A DNA stretch of 34,401 nucleotides from the NCBI RefSeq assembly GCF_020889685.1, contig NZ_JACMYO010000082.1:1-34401 (forward strand). Direction: 5' to 3'. Position numbers and translations under genes: made by a program. This document shows, in pieces, positions 1 through 7,866 of this stretch; position 1 is the stretch's first letter, and the number at the start of each line of letters is the position of its first letter. The notes under the pieces were generated by a model. It had not been told where the DNA came from and did no database searches. It saw nothing but the letters and a program-made list of their open reading frames with translations. The stretch comes from Bradyrhizobium oropedii. Lineage in GTDB: Bacteria; Pseudomonadota; Alphaproteobacteria; Rhizobiales; Xanthobacteraceae.

Positions 1-470
1 CGGCGAGACCGGCTGACGTCCCGGGCACGCGCGATGATGCCGTCGACGATCGCCCCAAGGCGGCTCTTGTCGGGGGCGGCGAGGTAGCTCGCCGCCAGCT
101 CGTCGACATATTGCGGGCCGTAATCGGCCAGCACCTTGGCGAGCTGGGCGAGATCGGGGTCGCTTTCGACCAGCCGGCGCCACGTCTCCCGGTCGTAGGG
201 CGCGTCCGTTTTCTTGTCGGGCCAAGCCACCCGGCGAGGCTGATGCTGGGGCCCTGTATCCTGGCCCGGGTCGAGGGTCGGCGGCTGCAGCCCGGCGCTG
301 AGGCGCGGAGGGGTAAATCCGGAGGTGCCATCCGTCTGGCGGCGCCGCCGCTCGGCGACCTGGAGCGAGATCAGGCCGATGCCCATCAGCAGGAAGCCGA
401 GTGCGGCCCACGAAATCGTGGCGCACAGCAGTCCGCCGATCAGCAGCAATACCCAGCCAGTCAGTCGCAC
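1..470 (-). CDS. Membrane-anchored protein of unknown function (3' end outside window)
   Basis: I recognise no family. Only the first 156 codons are visible because the gene runs off the left edge. The start is taken as the GTG at 468-470, with GGGGAAAGG six bases upstream on the minus strand. Roughly residues 2-40 are hydrophobic (WVLLLIGGLLCA, LGFLLMGIGLISL) and should form one or two membrane helices. A basic ERRRR cluster follows, then a Pro/Gln-rich linker, then a charged, probably helical soluble region containing YDRETWRRLVESDPDL. The frame is open throughout and codon use matches the neighbours, so I think it is a real gene. It lies downstream of modC in the same direction, 93 bases away, and nothing in it points to molybdate metabolism. 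Confidence 0.6.
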   Translation of the reverse strand, partial: MRLTGWVLLLIGGLLCATISWAALGFLLMGIGLISLQVAERRRRQTDGTSGFTPPRLSAGLQPPTLDPGQDTGPQHQPRRVAWPDKKTDAPYDRETWRRLVESDPDLAQLAKVLADYGPQYVDELAASYLAAPDKSRLGAIVDGIIARARDVSRSR

Positions 471-521
471 GATCCACCTTTCCCCATGCCCGATCGGAGC
501 TCCCGACGCAGGCCTAGCAGG

Positions 522-551
522 TAAGATGGGCTATCTTATGCCGACTTTCGG
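522..551 (-). terminator. Two small hairpins downstream of modC
   Basis: TAAGAT (522-527) pairs with ATCTTA (533-538), and next to it CCGACTTTCGG (541-551) forms a four-pair stem. Both lie in the 93-base gap after the modC stop. Neither is followed by a convincing T run on the minus strand, so a termination role is only a weak inference. Confidence 0.2.
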
Positions 552-563
552 AAAAACAGCTAG

Positions 564-1235
564 CTATGTGCCTCTCGTCAACACCTTAACACCGCCGAAC
601 GCGGTGACCTGACCGCGGCGCAGCATCACGATCTGGGTGGCGAGCTGGCGCAGCTCGGCCGCGTCGTGGCTGACATAGACCATGGGGACGCCGGCCTCGT
701 CGCGCAGCCGGACCAGATAGGGCAGGATCTCGAGCTTGCGGCTTTCGTCGAGCGCGCCCAGCGGCTCGTCCAACAGCAACAGCCGAGGCTTGGACAGCAG
801 TGCCCGGCCGAGCGCGACGCGCTGGCGCTCGCCGCCGGAGAGCTTTCCCGGGCGGCGGTCGAGCAGGGCGCCGATGTCGAGCAGGTCGACGACGCGCTTG
901 TGCTGCGCGGGATCCTCAGTGAGGCCGTTCATGCGGCGGCCGTAATCGAGGTTCTGCCTGATATCGAGATGCGGAAACAGCCGCGCGTCCTGGAAGACGT
1001 AGCCGATGCGGCGGCGCCAGGTCGGGACGTGAACGCCGGCCGCGGTATCGTCCACCGTCTCGCCGTCGATCACGATGGTCCCGCGATCCGGACGCACCAG
1101 TCCCGCGATGGTGTTGATCAGCGACGTCTTGCCGGAGCCGGACGCACCGAACAGGCCGGTGACACGGCCCTCGCTGGTGAATGCCGCCGCGAGCGCGAAC
1201 TCTCCGAGTTGCTTGGTGATGTCGACGCGCAGCAT
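564..1235 (-). CDS. modC: ModC, molybdate ABC transporter ATP-binding subunit (short form)
   Basis: This is the ATPase that powers molybdate import through ModB. The 223-residue protein has a full nucleotide-binding domain: Walker A GASGSGKT at 30-37, Q-loop glutamine at 82, signature LSGGE at 132-136, Walker B LLLLDEP at 152-158 and the switch histidine at 190. It ends about 30 residues later, so the C-terminal TOBE (molybdate-sensing) region of the roughly 350-residue E. coli ModC is absent. The ATG at 1233-1235 is two bases beyond the modB stop, so translation is probably coupled. Gene order modA-modB-modC on the minus strand supports molybdate over other oxyanions. Tungstate or sulfate transport is less likely. 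Confidence 0.95.
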   Translation of the reverse strand: MLRVDITKQLGEFALAAAFTSEGRVTGLFGASGSGKTSLINTIAGLVRPDRGTIVIDGETVDDTAAGVHVPTWRRRIGYVFQDARLFPHLDIRQNLDYGRRMNGLTEDPAQHKRVVDLLDIGALLDRRPGKLSGGERQRVALGRALLSKPRLLLLDEPLGALDESRKLEILPYLVRLRDEAGVPMVYVSHDAAELRQLATQIVMLRRGQVTAFGGVKVLTRGT

Positions 1236-1237
1236 CG

Positions 1238-1933
1238 CTATTGCCCGTGCAGGCGCGCGGTGGCGCGGCGCGCGAACACTTCCGCGGCGATCAGCGCGCC
1301 GACCGCCAGCACGACCGAGATGATCACGAGCCGCGCCGCGGCGGTGTCGCCGTCGGGCGTCTGGATCAGCGAATAGATCGCCGATGAAATCGTCTGGGTC
1401 TCGCCGGGAATGTTGGAGACGAAGGTGATGGTCGCGCCGAATTCGCCGATCGCCTTGGCAAAGCCGAGCACCATGCCGGCCAGCACGCCGGGCAGCGCCA
1501 GCGGCAGCGTCACCGTCGCAAACACCCGCCAGGGCGCGGCGCCGAGCGTTTCGGCCGCCTGCTCGAGGCGGCGGTCGACCGCTTCGATCGAGAGCCGGAT
1601 CGGGCGCACCAGCAGCGGAAACGACATCACGCCGCAAGCGAGTGCGGCACCAGTCCAGCGGAATGCGAACACGATGCCGAGATGATCGGCCAGCCAGCCG
1701 CCGACCAGCCCGCGCTTGCCGAAGGTCAGCAGCAGCAGATAGCCGGTGACGACAGGCGGCAGCACCAGCGGCAGATGCACGGCGGCATCCAGCAGCGACT
1801 TGCCCCAGAAATCGCGCCGCGCCAGCAGCCAGGCGAGCGCGATCCCGAACGGGGTCGCCACCAGCGTTGCGATGACGGCGACCCGCAGCGACAGCAGGAT
1901 CGCCGTCCATTCGGTCGGCGAGATCTCGAACAC
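1238..1933 (-). CDS. modB: ModB, molybdate ABC transporter permease
   Basis: This is the inner-membrane channel subunit for molybdate uptake. The 231-residue protein has about five hydrophobic helices. The permease EAA loop is visible around residues 124-150 (EQAAETLGAAPWRVFATVTL followed by PLALPG), where the ATPase docks. The FAKAIGEFGATITF stretch is characteristic of ModB/CysTW-type permeases. The start is a GTG at 1931-1933. The only plausible ribosome-binding sequence, GGGAA on the mRNA at 1947-1943, lies inside the stem of a perfect 20-bp hairpin that begins five bases before the start. ModB translation may therefore be limited or depend on the hairpin opening. It is preceded by modA (163-base gap with two hairpins) and followed directly by modC. 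Confidence 0.95.
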   Translation of the reverse strand: MFEISPTEWTAILLSLRVAVIATLVATPFGIALAWLLARRDFWGKSLLDAAVHLPLVLPPVVTGYLLLLTFGKRGLVGGWLADHLGIVFAFRWTGAALACGVMSFPLLVRPIRLSIEAVDRRLEQAAETLGAAPWRVFATVTLPLALPGVLAGMVLGFAKAIGEFGATITFVSNIPGETQTISSAIYSLIQTPDGDTAAARLVIISVVLAVGALIAAEVFARRATARLHGQ

Positions 1934-1937
1934 TAGC

Positions 1938-1997
1938 GTCTGTTCCCGAAGTTCGTATGCAAGTGCGGCTCCTCAGTTACGAACTTCGGGAACAGAC
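1938..1997 (-). repeat. Perfect 20-bp inverted repeat with 20-nt loop, just upstream of modB
   Basis: Bases 1938-1957 and 1978-1997 are exact reverse complements, separated by 20 bases. The arm reads GTCTGTTCCC then GAAGTTCGTA. On the mod mRNA the loop contains GCCGCACT, which also occurs in the loop of the neighbouring hairpin at 2018-2093. The proximal arm ends four bases before the modB GTG and covers the likely Shine-Dalgarno sequence. There is no T run, so it is not a standard terminator. It is probably an interspersed palindromic element (inference). Confidence 0.85.
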
Positions 1998-2017
1998 ACG
2001 AGTAAGAGTCAATATGC

Positions 2018-2093
2018 CAGTGCCGCTGATCGATTTGACGTCCCTCATGGTGAGTGCGGCAGTCACTGGAGGAACGTCAAATCGGCGGCGCTG
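2018..2093 (-). repeat. Imperfect ~25-bp inverted repeat directly after modA
   Basis: Arms 2018-2046 and 2069-2093 pair with a three-base bulge and a few mismatches. The shared core is CGATTTGACGT against ACGTCAAATCG. The central part holds GTGAGTGCGGCAGTCAC, whose ends also pair. The element starts three bases beyond the modA stop. Its loop shares the AGTGCGGC/GCCGCACT motif with the 1938-1997 hairpin, although the stems differ. It could protect the 3' end of modA mRNA or be a mobile palindromic repeat. Confidence 0.75.
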
Positions 2094-2096
2094 GGC

Positions 2097-2897
2097 TTAG
2101 GTCGTCGGTCTGATCAGGAACTTGAAGCCGTACTTCTCGAGGATCGTCCTCGCCGCCGACGAACGCAGGAAGGCGAGATACTCGGCGGTCTCGGGCTTCG
2201 CGGTCGTCGTCGCCGCAACCGGATAGATGATCGCCGGATGGGTGTCGGCCGGGAAGGTGCCGACGATCTTGACGCCCGGCTCGACCTTGGCGTCGGTCGA
2301 ATAGACGATGCCGAGCACGGCTTCGCCGCGTGCCACCAGTGTCAGCGCCGCGCGCACGCTCTCGGCCATCGCGAATTTCGGCTCCGCCGCCTGCCAGGCA
2401 CCGAGCTTCTCGAGCGCGGCCTTGGCGTATTTGCCGACCGGCACCGCTTTGACGTCGCCGGTTGCGATCTTGCCGTCACCGGCGAGCTTGGCGAGATCGA
2501 AGCCCTGTCCGATGTTGACGCTGTCGATCTTGGAATCCTTCGGCGCGATCAGCACGATCGAATTGCCGAGCAGGTTCACCCGCGTCGGCTTATTGATGTT
2601 CTTCTGCTTGATCGCATAGTCCATCCAGTCGGTGTCGGCGGAGACGAACACGTCGGCCGGCGCGCCCTGCTCGATCTGCTTTGCCAATGCCGAGCTCGCG
2701 GCATAGCTGGCGCTGATCTTGATGCCGGTCTTGGCGGTATAGGCCGCGTCGATCTCATCGAGCGCGTTCTTCATCGAGGCCGCGGCGAACACGGTGAGCG
2801 TCTTGTCCTCGGCTCGTGCCGGCGAATGGATCGCGCCGAGCAAAATGACGAAGGCGGTGAAAAGTCCGGCAAGTCTCGAAATTGAAAGTCGTGACAT
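2097..2897 (-). CDS. modA: ModA, periplasmic molybdate-binding protein
   Basis: This is the high-affinity periplasmic receptor that delivers molybdate to ModBC. The 266-residue precursor has a Sec signal peptide (residues 1-29, ending SPARA) and then the typical ModA opening LTVFAAASMKNALDEI. Further family signatures are SYAASSALAKQIEQGAPADVF, in which the serine cluster contributes to the oxyanion pocket, and VARGEAVLGIVYSTDA near the C-terminal lobe. It is the first gene of modABC on the minus strand. GGAG lies about nine bases before the ATG. The length is normal for the family. Confidence 0.95.
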   Translation of the reverse strand: MSRLSISRLAGLFTAFVILLGAIHSPARAEDKTLTVFAAASMKNALDEIDAAYTAKTGIKISASYAASSALAKQIEQGAPADVFVSADTDWMDYAIKQKNINKPTRVNLLGNSIVLIAPKDSKIDSVNIGQGFDLAKLAGDGKIATGDVKAVPVGKYAKAALEKLGAWQAAEPKFAMAESVRAALTLVARGEAVLGIVYSTDAKVEPGVKIVGTFPADTHPAIIYPVAATTTAKPETAEYLAFLRSSAARTILEKYGFKFLIRPTT

Positions 2898-3069
2898 GGA
2901 AAGCGCTCCGTGCGCGTTCGCGCGCGAACGGCACGCGCAAATCAGGCGTTGGTGGGGTCTGGGTGCGACGGACGGAAGCGCTGCTCCGCGGGTCCCCGAA
3001 GGACTTACGGTCCTCAGGGATATCGCACTGAAACATAGCAGGCTGGGACTTACTTGTCTAAAGGCCGTC
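2898..3069 (-). promoter_or_regulatory. modA upstream region with palindromes
   Basis: This 172-base gap should contain the mod promoter. It holds a 14-bp palindrome GTTCGCGCGCGAAC at 2916-2929, 18 bases upstream of the modA start. It also holds a stem with two mismatches at 2995-3019 (CCC..AGGAC against GTCCT..GGG). I could not find a sequence resembling the E. coli ModE operator. The palindromes are visible, but their role is unknown. Confidence 0.3.
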
Positions 3070-3085
3070 CTATTGATCGGACGGC
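3064..3085 (-). terminator. Hairpin overlapping the stop of the 3070-3579 gene
   Basis: GCCGTCC (3064-3070) and GGACGGC (3079-3085) form a perfect seven-pair stem with an eight-base loop that includes the stop codon region. On the minus strand it is followed only by CTTTAG, so it is a weak intrinsic terminator at best. Confidence 0.4.
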
Positions 3086-3579
3086 TGGATCGCGATCGAC
3101 AGCGAATTGTCTCCGGCGCCGGTCACCTGCAGCACGAACGGGCTGGCGGCGAGGTCAAATTTCATGGTCTTGCGGATGCCGTCGCAATCGGTCGCGCCGC
3201 TGAACGCCTTCGGCTTCAGGAAATGCCCGTCCTGCACCACATCGACCCAGGCGCCGGCCGAGAGGCTGACGGTATAGAGCCCGGCCTTCGGTGCGGCCTT
3301 GAAGCTGGTGAAGCCGGCGAAGGAGCCGTCCTTCGGCGCGCGCTCCGGCGGCGAGGGCAATTTGGCATCGGCCGGGGCCACTAGCGCCAGCGTGATGGCG
3401 GTCGACGGCAATGCGGTCTGCTCGCTGCCCGAGGCGAGCTTGGCGCGATCGGGCGCAGTGAGTGCGGCGCGTGCGCGGTCGATCGACCATTTGAACTTGT
3501 CGCAGCCGCTCGGTTCTTCCGCCGCGAAAGCGGGAACCGAGACTAGCAGGAGCGATGCGGCGAGGAGCGATTTGCGCAT
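3070..3579 (-). CDS. Secreted protein of unknown function
   Basis: I do not recognise the family. The 169-residue product has a clear Sec signal peptide (MRKSLLAASLLLVSVPAFAA), so it should be periplasmic or secreted. Two cysteines remain after cleavage (SGCDKF and ATDCDG) and could form one disulfide. The body contains DGSFAGFTSFKAAPKAGLY, SAGAWVDVVQDGHFL and an Ala-rich C-terminal half that looks beta-rich. A bound-ligand or homologue-of-lipocalin role cannot be argued from sequence. It lies between modA (downstream, same strand) and mepA (upstream, same strand), separated from both by more than 140 bases, so it is probably transcribed alone. Confidence 0.75.
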   Translation of the reverse strand: MRKSLLAASLLLVSVPAFAAEEPSGCDKFKWSIDRARAALTAPDRAKLASGSEQTALPSTAITLALVAPADAKLPSPPERAPKDGSFAGFTSFKAAPKAGLYTVSLSAGAWVDVVQDGHFLKPKAFSGATDCDGIRKTMKFDLAASPFVLQVTGAGDNSLSIAIQPSDQ

Positions 3580-3726
3580 GACTGATCCAATGCAATTGTG
3601 ACGGATGAAATAGATCAGAGGCCCCGATCCATCGCTCGAACGCGCTTACGGCGCGACGACGCGAGATCATAACGCAGTTCAAGCCGGCCGGCATAGCCGC
3701 CTGACAAAGATGTTATTGCATGGATG

Positions 3727-4677
3727 CTACTGCTTGGCGTCGGGTGCGTTGAGCACCGTCCTGCAGGGGGCTGGCAGCTGCGCCAGCGTCATCGGCGGGC
3801 GCGGCTTCGGCGGCTTCGCCGGAGGCTTCGGATGCAGCACCGAATCCTTGAACCAGAACGCGAGATCGGAAGGCTTGCAGCCTTCGCCCTCCGCTTGCTG
3901 CTTCTGTCCCTCGCATGCGGGGCTGCCGGACGGACAGCGCATCCGGATGTGGAAGTGATAGTCGTGGCCCCACCACGGCCGGATCTTTGACAGCCAGCTG
4001 CGGTCGCCCTTGGCCTCGCGGCACAGCGCCTTCTTGATCGCCGGATTGACGAAGATGCGCTGCACCGCCGGCTCCCGCGCGGCGTCGCGGATCACAAGCA
4101 CATGACCGGGCGTGAAGACGCGCGGATCGATATCGAGCCGGTCATCGCGCACCATCATCACCGCCGACATCTCCTCGCGATCCTCGCGCGACAGTTTGCG
4201 ATCGGGCATCGGCGTCAGCCAGATGTCGGCGTCGAGCCCGATCTGGTGGCTGGTGTGACCGGACAGCGCGGGGCCGCCGCGCGGTTGGCCGATATCGCCG
4301 ACCAGGATGCCGGGCCAGCCGGCGTCCTTGTGCGCGTTGGCAGCAAGCCGCTTCAACATCGTGATCATGGCGGGGTGACCCCAGTAGCGATTGCGCGACA
4401 GGCGCATCACCTGCCAGGTGGCGCCGTCGAACGGCATCTGCGCGGCGCCGGCGAGGCAGCCCTTGGTGTAGCCGCCGATCGATTGCGTCGGCATCGCCGC
4501 CGGCAGCACCTTGCGCGCGAACAACTGCTTCGCCCCGATCGTCGGATCGTTAGGGTTGGCGAGCGGCGGCAATGGTTGCGGATTGAGCGAGCCCTTGTCC
4601 TGCGCCCGCGCGGAGATGGTGCAGGCGGCGAGGACGGAGATCATCAGGAGCGGGATCAGACGCAGGCGGGATGTCAT
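3727..4677 (-). CDS. mepA: MepA-like penicillin-insensitive murein endopeptidase
   Basis: Family M74 enzymes are zinc peptidases that cut D-Ala-meso-DAP cross-links in peptidoglycan. The 316-residue protein shows the zinc motif GHTSHQIGLDADIW, with H144 and D151 in the expected H-x6-D spacing, and the C-terminal DYHFHIRMRCP, which supplies further ligands. The signal sequence holds LAAC at residues 16-19, which fits a lipobox, but a type I cleavage after SARA is also possible. A Pro-rich tail (HPKPPAKPPKPRPP) follows the catalytic domain. The start used is the ATG at 4675-4677; an in-frame GTG lies three codons upstream at 4686. It is divergent from the L,D-transpeptidase gene, so two peptidoglycan enzymes share a 195-base intergenic region. 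Confidence 0.93.
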   Translation of the reverse strand: MTSRLRLIPLLMISVLAACTISARAQDKGSLNPQPLPPLANPNDPTIGAKQLFARKVLPAAMPTQSIGGYTKGCLAGAAQMPFDGATWQVMRLSRNRYWGHPAMITMLKRLAANAHKDAGWPGILVGDIGQPRGGPALSGHTSHQIGLDADIWLTPMPDRKLSREDREEMSAVMMVRDDRLDIDPRVFTPGHVLVIRDAAREPAVQRIFVNPAIKKALCREAKGDRSWLSKIRPWWGHDYHFHIRMRCPSGSPACEGQKQQAEGEGCKPSDLAFWFKDSVLHPKPPAKPPKPRPPMTLAQLPAPCRTVLNAPDAKQ

Positions 4678-4872
4678 TCGGATCACTCTGTCAGCGCAAG
4701 GCTAGCATGGATTCGGAGCGGGCGGACCGCGCCTTCATCCCATTCGCTTGATCGCCCACAGGGCGGATCGAGATGACCCGCGGTTTCCGGGCTGCCATGT
4801 GATCCACGCCACTTTACAGGCGCGCGTTGCAGGCGACATCATGCGCACAATAATTTCAGGGTAGGCATTATT

Positions 4873-5310
4873 ATGACGAGCGTATGTTGCGTACGGCTGG
4901 CGTTTGCCGCCGCGATTGCGGCGTCGACATTGGCGCTGTCTCCGGCGCGAGCCGACATCGTGGTTCACATCGATAAATCATCCCAGCGCATGGCGGTCAG
5001 CGTCGACGGCGCGAGACGCTACAATTGGCCGGTGTCGACCGGCCGGCGCGGCTATGGCACGCCGAGTGGAGTGTTCCGTCCGCAGATGCTGGCGCGCCGC
5101 TGGTACTCGAAGAAGTACTACAACTCGCCGATGCCCTACGCGATCTTCTTCCATGGCGGCTTTGCCATCCATGGCACCTATGAACTCACCCGTCTCGGCG
5201 GCCCGGCCTCGCATGGTTGCGTACGGCTCAATCCCTCGCACGCAGCACAGCTCTATAGGCTGGTCGAGCGCAACGGCCGCGGCGGCACGCGGATCGAGAT
5301 CACCAACTAG
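4873..5310 (+). CDS. L,D-transpeptidase (YkuD family)
   Basis: The product is a short exported YkuD-domain enzyme. The family makes 3-3 cross-links in peptidoglycan or attaches proteins to it through a catalytic cysteine. The 145-residue protein has a signal peptide (ending SPARA, about residue 27). The catalytic segment follows: HGGFAIHGT with H100, then SHGCVRL with H114 and nucleophile C116. The domain fills nearly the whole mature protein and there is no separate LysM or PG-binding module. AGGGTAGG sits seven bases before the ATG. AATAAT (4849-4854) and ATTATT (4867-4872) could pair around that ribosome-binding site. It is divergent from mepA. Confidence 0.92.
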   Translation: MTSVCCVRLAFAAAIAASTLALSPARADIVVHIDKSSQRMAVSVDGARRYNWPVSTGRRGYGTPSGVFRPQMLARRWYSKKYYNSPMPYAIFFHGGFAIHGTYELTRLGGPASHGCVRLNPSHAAQLYRLVERNGRGGTRIEITN

Positions 5311-5524
5311 CTGCAAGACGAGGTGAAGCCGGTCGCGCCTTAACCCCGCGATAACCCTGTCACACGCTGGCCAACATTGATGCGCTGGAGGCGCTTTCGG
5401 CGCGTCCAATGTGCAGTCGCGCGCCGATTTACCCTTCCTTCACCACGCTCCGGCGCTTCCATGCTGCAAATCTGCGCTGTGTGCCGCCTGCGGATGGCAG
5501 GCCACTGATGTTCGGCGTGGACGC

Positions 5525-5539
5525 GCCTGCAAAGCAGGC
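5525..5539 (+). other. Small hairpin before the GGDEF-EAL gene
   Basis: GCCTGC-AAA-GCAGGC forms a perfect six-pair stem that ends eight bases before the ATG at 5548, where a ribosome-binding site would sit. Either the hairpin hinders initiation there or one of the later in-frame ATGs (5626, 5650) is the true start. Confidence 0.35.
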
Positions 5540-5547
5540 ATGCCGCG

Positions 5548-7848
5548 ATGTCTCAAACAGCGCAGCTATTCGCCAAGAGATACCAATTTTTCAGAGACTT
5601 ATCGCAGATATATCGCCGAACTGGAATGCGCGTGGGGCGTGCGACACCGATGATGCGGCCAAAGAAGATCAAGAAACCGAAGCAGGCCAAACTGTCCCGT
5701 CCTCGGGGCCGGCGGCCCAAGCCGATGCCGAAAGTATCCAGCCGTTCGCGCCGCCCCGGCGTCGAGATCGGCGAACTGGTGCGCCAGCGCGCGCAGGCCG
5801 AGGCCGCGATCGCCGAGGCCCGCAAGTCGAATGCGCGGCTGCGTGAGGCGATCGACATTCTCCCGCAAGGCATTGTGTTCCTGGACCCGGAAGGTCGTTA
5901 CACCCTCTGGAACAGGAAATACTCGGAAATCTACAAGCGCAGCTCCGATCTGTTCGAGCACGGTGCGCGCCTGGAAGACACCATCCGCATCGGCGTCGCG
6001 CGCGGCGATTATCCCGAGGCCGCCGGCCGTGAGGAGGAATGGATCGCCGAGCGGCTCAAGAAGATGTACCAGCCGGGCGAGCGGCACGAGCAGGTGCTGG
6101 CCGACGGCCGCGTGGTGCTGATCGAGGAGCGGCTGACCTCGGATGGCGGCATCGTCGGCCTGCGCGTCGACATCACCGAGCTGAAGCAGCGCGAGGCGTC
6201 GTTCCGCCTGCTGTTCGACGGCAATCCGGTGCCGATGATCCTGTGCGCGCTCGACGGCGAAAAGATCCTCGCGGTCAACGACGCCGCGATCGCGCATTAT
6301 GGTTATGTCCGTGCCGAATTCGAGCGGATGACGATCAGGAGCTTGCAGGCGTTCGATGCCGAGCTGCCCTGGGCCGCCGGCCGCAGCAGCGACGAGCAGG
6401 CGGCGCGGACCTGGAAGCATGTGCGCGCGGACGGCACGCTGATCGATCTTGCGATCTATTCGCGCCAGCTGATGCATGGCGACCAGCCGGCGATGCTGCT
6501 CGCGCTGATGGACATCACCGAGCGCAAGCGCGCCGAGGCGCGGCTGGCCTTCATGGCCCAGCACGACAGCCTGACCGGCCTGCCGAACCGCAACCTGCTG
6601 CGCCAGCAGATGGACGAGATGCTGCAACACACCCGCCGCTCGACCGACAAAGTCGCGGTGCTGATGCTCGGGCTCGACAATTTCAAGGCGGTCAACGACA
6701 CACTCGGCCACGGCATCGGCGACAAGCTGCTGCGCGGGGTCGCCAAGCGGCTGCGCTCGACGCTGCGCGAGGAAGATGCGCTGGCCCGCCTCAACTCCGA
6801 TGAATTCACCATCGTGCAGGGCGGCGTGATGCGGCCCGAGGACGCGGTGCTGCTGGCGCGGCGGATCCTCGATGCGATCGGCGAGCCCTATCTGCTCGAA
6901 GGACATTCGGTGGTGATCGGCGCCAGCATCGGGATTGCGATGTCGCCCGGCGACGGCGAGGATTCGGAAAAGCTGCTGAAGAGCGCCGACATGGCCTTGT
7001 CGCGCGCCAAGAGCGAATTCCGCGGCACCTTCTCCTTCTTCGAGGCGGAGATGGACGCGCGCGCGCAGAGCCGCCGCAAGATCGAGATCGATCTGCGCGA
7101 TGCGATCCAGAACGAAGGCCTGCGGCCCTATTACCAACCGCTGGTCGATCTTGCGACCGGACGCATCACCGGTCTCGAGGCGCTGGTGCGCTGGCCGCAT
7201 CCGGAGCGCGGCATGATCTCGCCGGGCGAGTTTATTCCGGTTGCCGAAGAGACCGGCCTGATCAATCCGCTGGGTTCACTGATGCTGCGTCGTGCCTGCA
7301 TGGATGCGGCGCAATGGCCTGACGATGTGCGCGTCGCGGTCAACCTGTCGCCGCTGCAATTCCGGACCGGCAATCTGCTGGCGCTGGTCACCGACGCGCT
7401 GCGGCAATCCGGCCTGCCGGCGCGGCGGCTCGAACTCGAAATCACCGAGACGCTGCTGCTCGAGAAGAGCAGCCAGGTGCTGGCGACGCTGCATGCGCTG
7501 CGCGCGCTCGGGGTGCGGATGTCGATGGACGATTTCGGCACCGGCTATTCGAGCCTCAGCTATCTGCGCAGCTTCCCGTTCGACAAGATCAAGATCGACC
7601 AGTCCTTCGTGCGCGACCTCGACGCGAATCCGGACGCGCAGGCGATTGTGCGTTCGATCGTCAGCCTCGGCATGGGGCTTGGCGTCACCATCACCGCGGA
7701 GGGCGTGGAAACCGAGGCGGAGTTGAGCTGCCTGCGCGCCGAAGGCTGCCACGAGGGCCAGGGTTTCCTGTTCAGCCGCGCCCGCCCGAACGCCGAGGTC
7801 ATCAGCCTGCTGAAGGCGCAGCGCGTCGCGACGGCGCTGGTGGCGTAG
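5548..7848 (+). CDS. PAS-PAS-GGDEF-EAL protein with degenerate GGDEF site
   Basis: This is a cyclic-di-GMP signalling protein of up to 766 residues. Order: a very basic N-terminus (about 27-70, KKIKKPKQAK), a short coiled coil (75-100), PAS 1 (about 100-212), PAS 2 (about 215-325), GGDEF (about 335-500) and EAL (about 510-760). The GGDEF signature reads NSDEF at 416-420, so both glycines of the GTP loop are lost. The RxxD inhibitory-site motif (R407, D410) lies five residues before it and is kept. The EAL domain has all the usual residues: EAL at 544-546, NLSP, EITET, DDFGTGYSS, DKIKIDQSF and TAEGVE. I infer a phosphodiesterase with a regulatory GGDEF domain. There is no membrane segment. The start is uncertain, with ATGs also at 5626 and 5650. 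Confidence 0.93.
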   Translation: MSQTAQLFAKRYQFFRDLSQIYRRTGMRVGRATPMMRPKKIKKPKQAKLSRPRGRRPKPMPKVSSRSRRPGVEIGELVRQRAQAEAAIAEARKSNARLREAIDILPQGIVFLDPEGRYTLWNRKYSEIYKRSSDLFEHGARLEDTIRIGVARGDYPEAAGREEEWIAERLKKMYQPGERHEQVLADGRVVLIEERLTSDGGIVGLRVDITELKQREASFRLLFDGNPVPMILCALDGEKILAVNDAAIAHYGYVRAEFERMTIRSLQAFDAELPWAAGRSSDEQAARTWKHVRADGTLIDLAIYSRQLMHGDQPAMLLALMDITERKRAEARLAFMAQHDSLTGLPNRNLLRQQMDEMLQHTRRSTDKVAVLMLGLDNFKAVNDTLGHGIGDKLLRGVAKRLRSTLREEDALARLNSDEFTIVQGGVMRPEDAVLLARRILDAIGEPYLLEGHSVVIGASIGIAMSPGDGEDSEKLLKSADMALSRAKSEFRGTFSFFEAEMDARAQSRRKIEIDLRDAIQNEGLRPYYQPLVDLATGRITGLEALVRWPHPERGMISPGEFIPVAEETGLINPLGSLMLRRACMDAAQWPDDVRVAVNLSPLQFRTGNLLALVTDALRQSGLPARRLELEITETLLLEKSSQVLATLHALRALGVRMSMDDFGTGYSSLSYLRSFPFDKIKIDQSFVRDLDANPDAQAIVRSIVSLGMGLGVTITAEGVETEAELSCLRAEGCHEGQGFLFSRARPNAEVISLLKAQRVATALVA

Positions 7849-7866
7849 CCTGGATCGCTGCCAGAG

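Noticed and set aside
2898..3069. Possible molybdenum-cofactor riboswitch upstream of modA
   Set aside because: The hairpins visible there do not match what I recall of the Moco RNA motif, and the pairing is short.
5599..7200. A 533-codon minus-strand frame inside the GGDEF-EAL gene
   Set aside because: It is antisense to clear PAS/GGDEF/EAL domains and has a repetitive basic composition without recognisable motifs.
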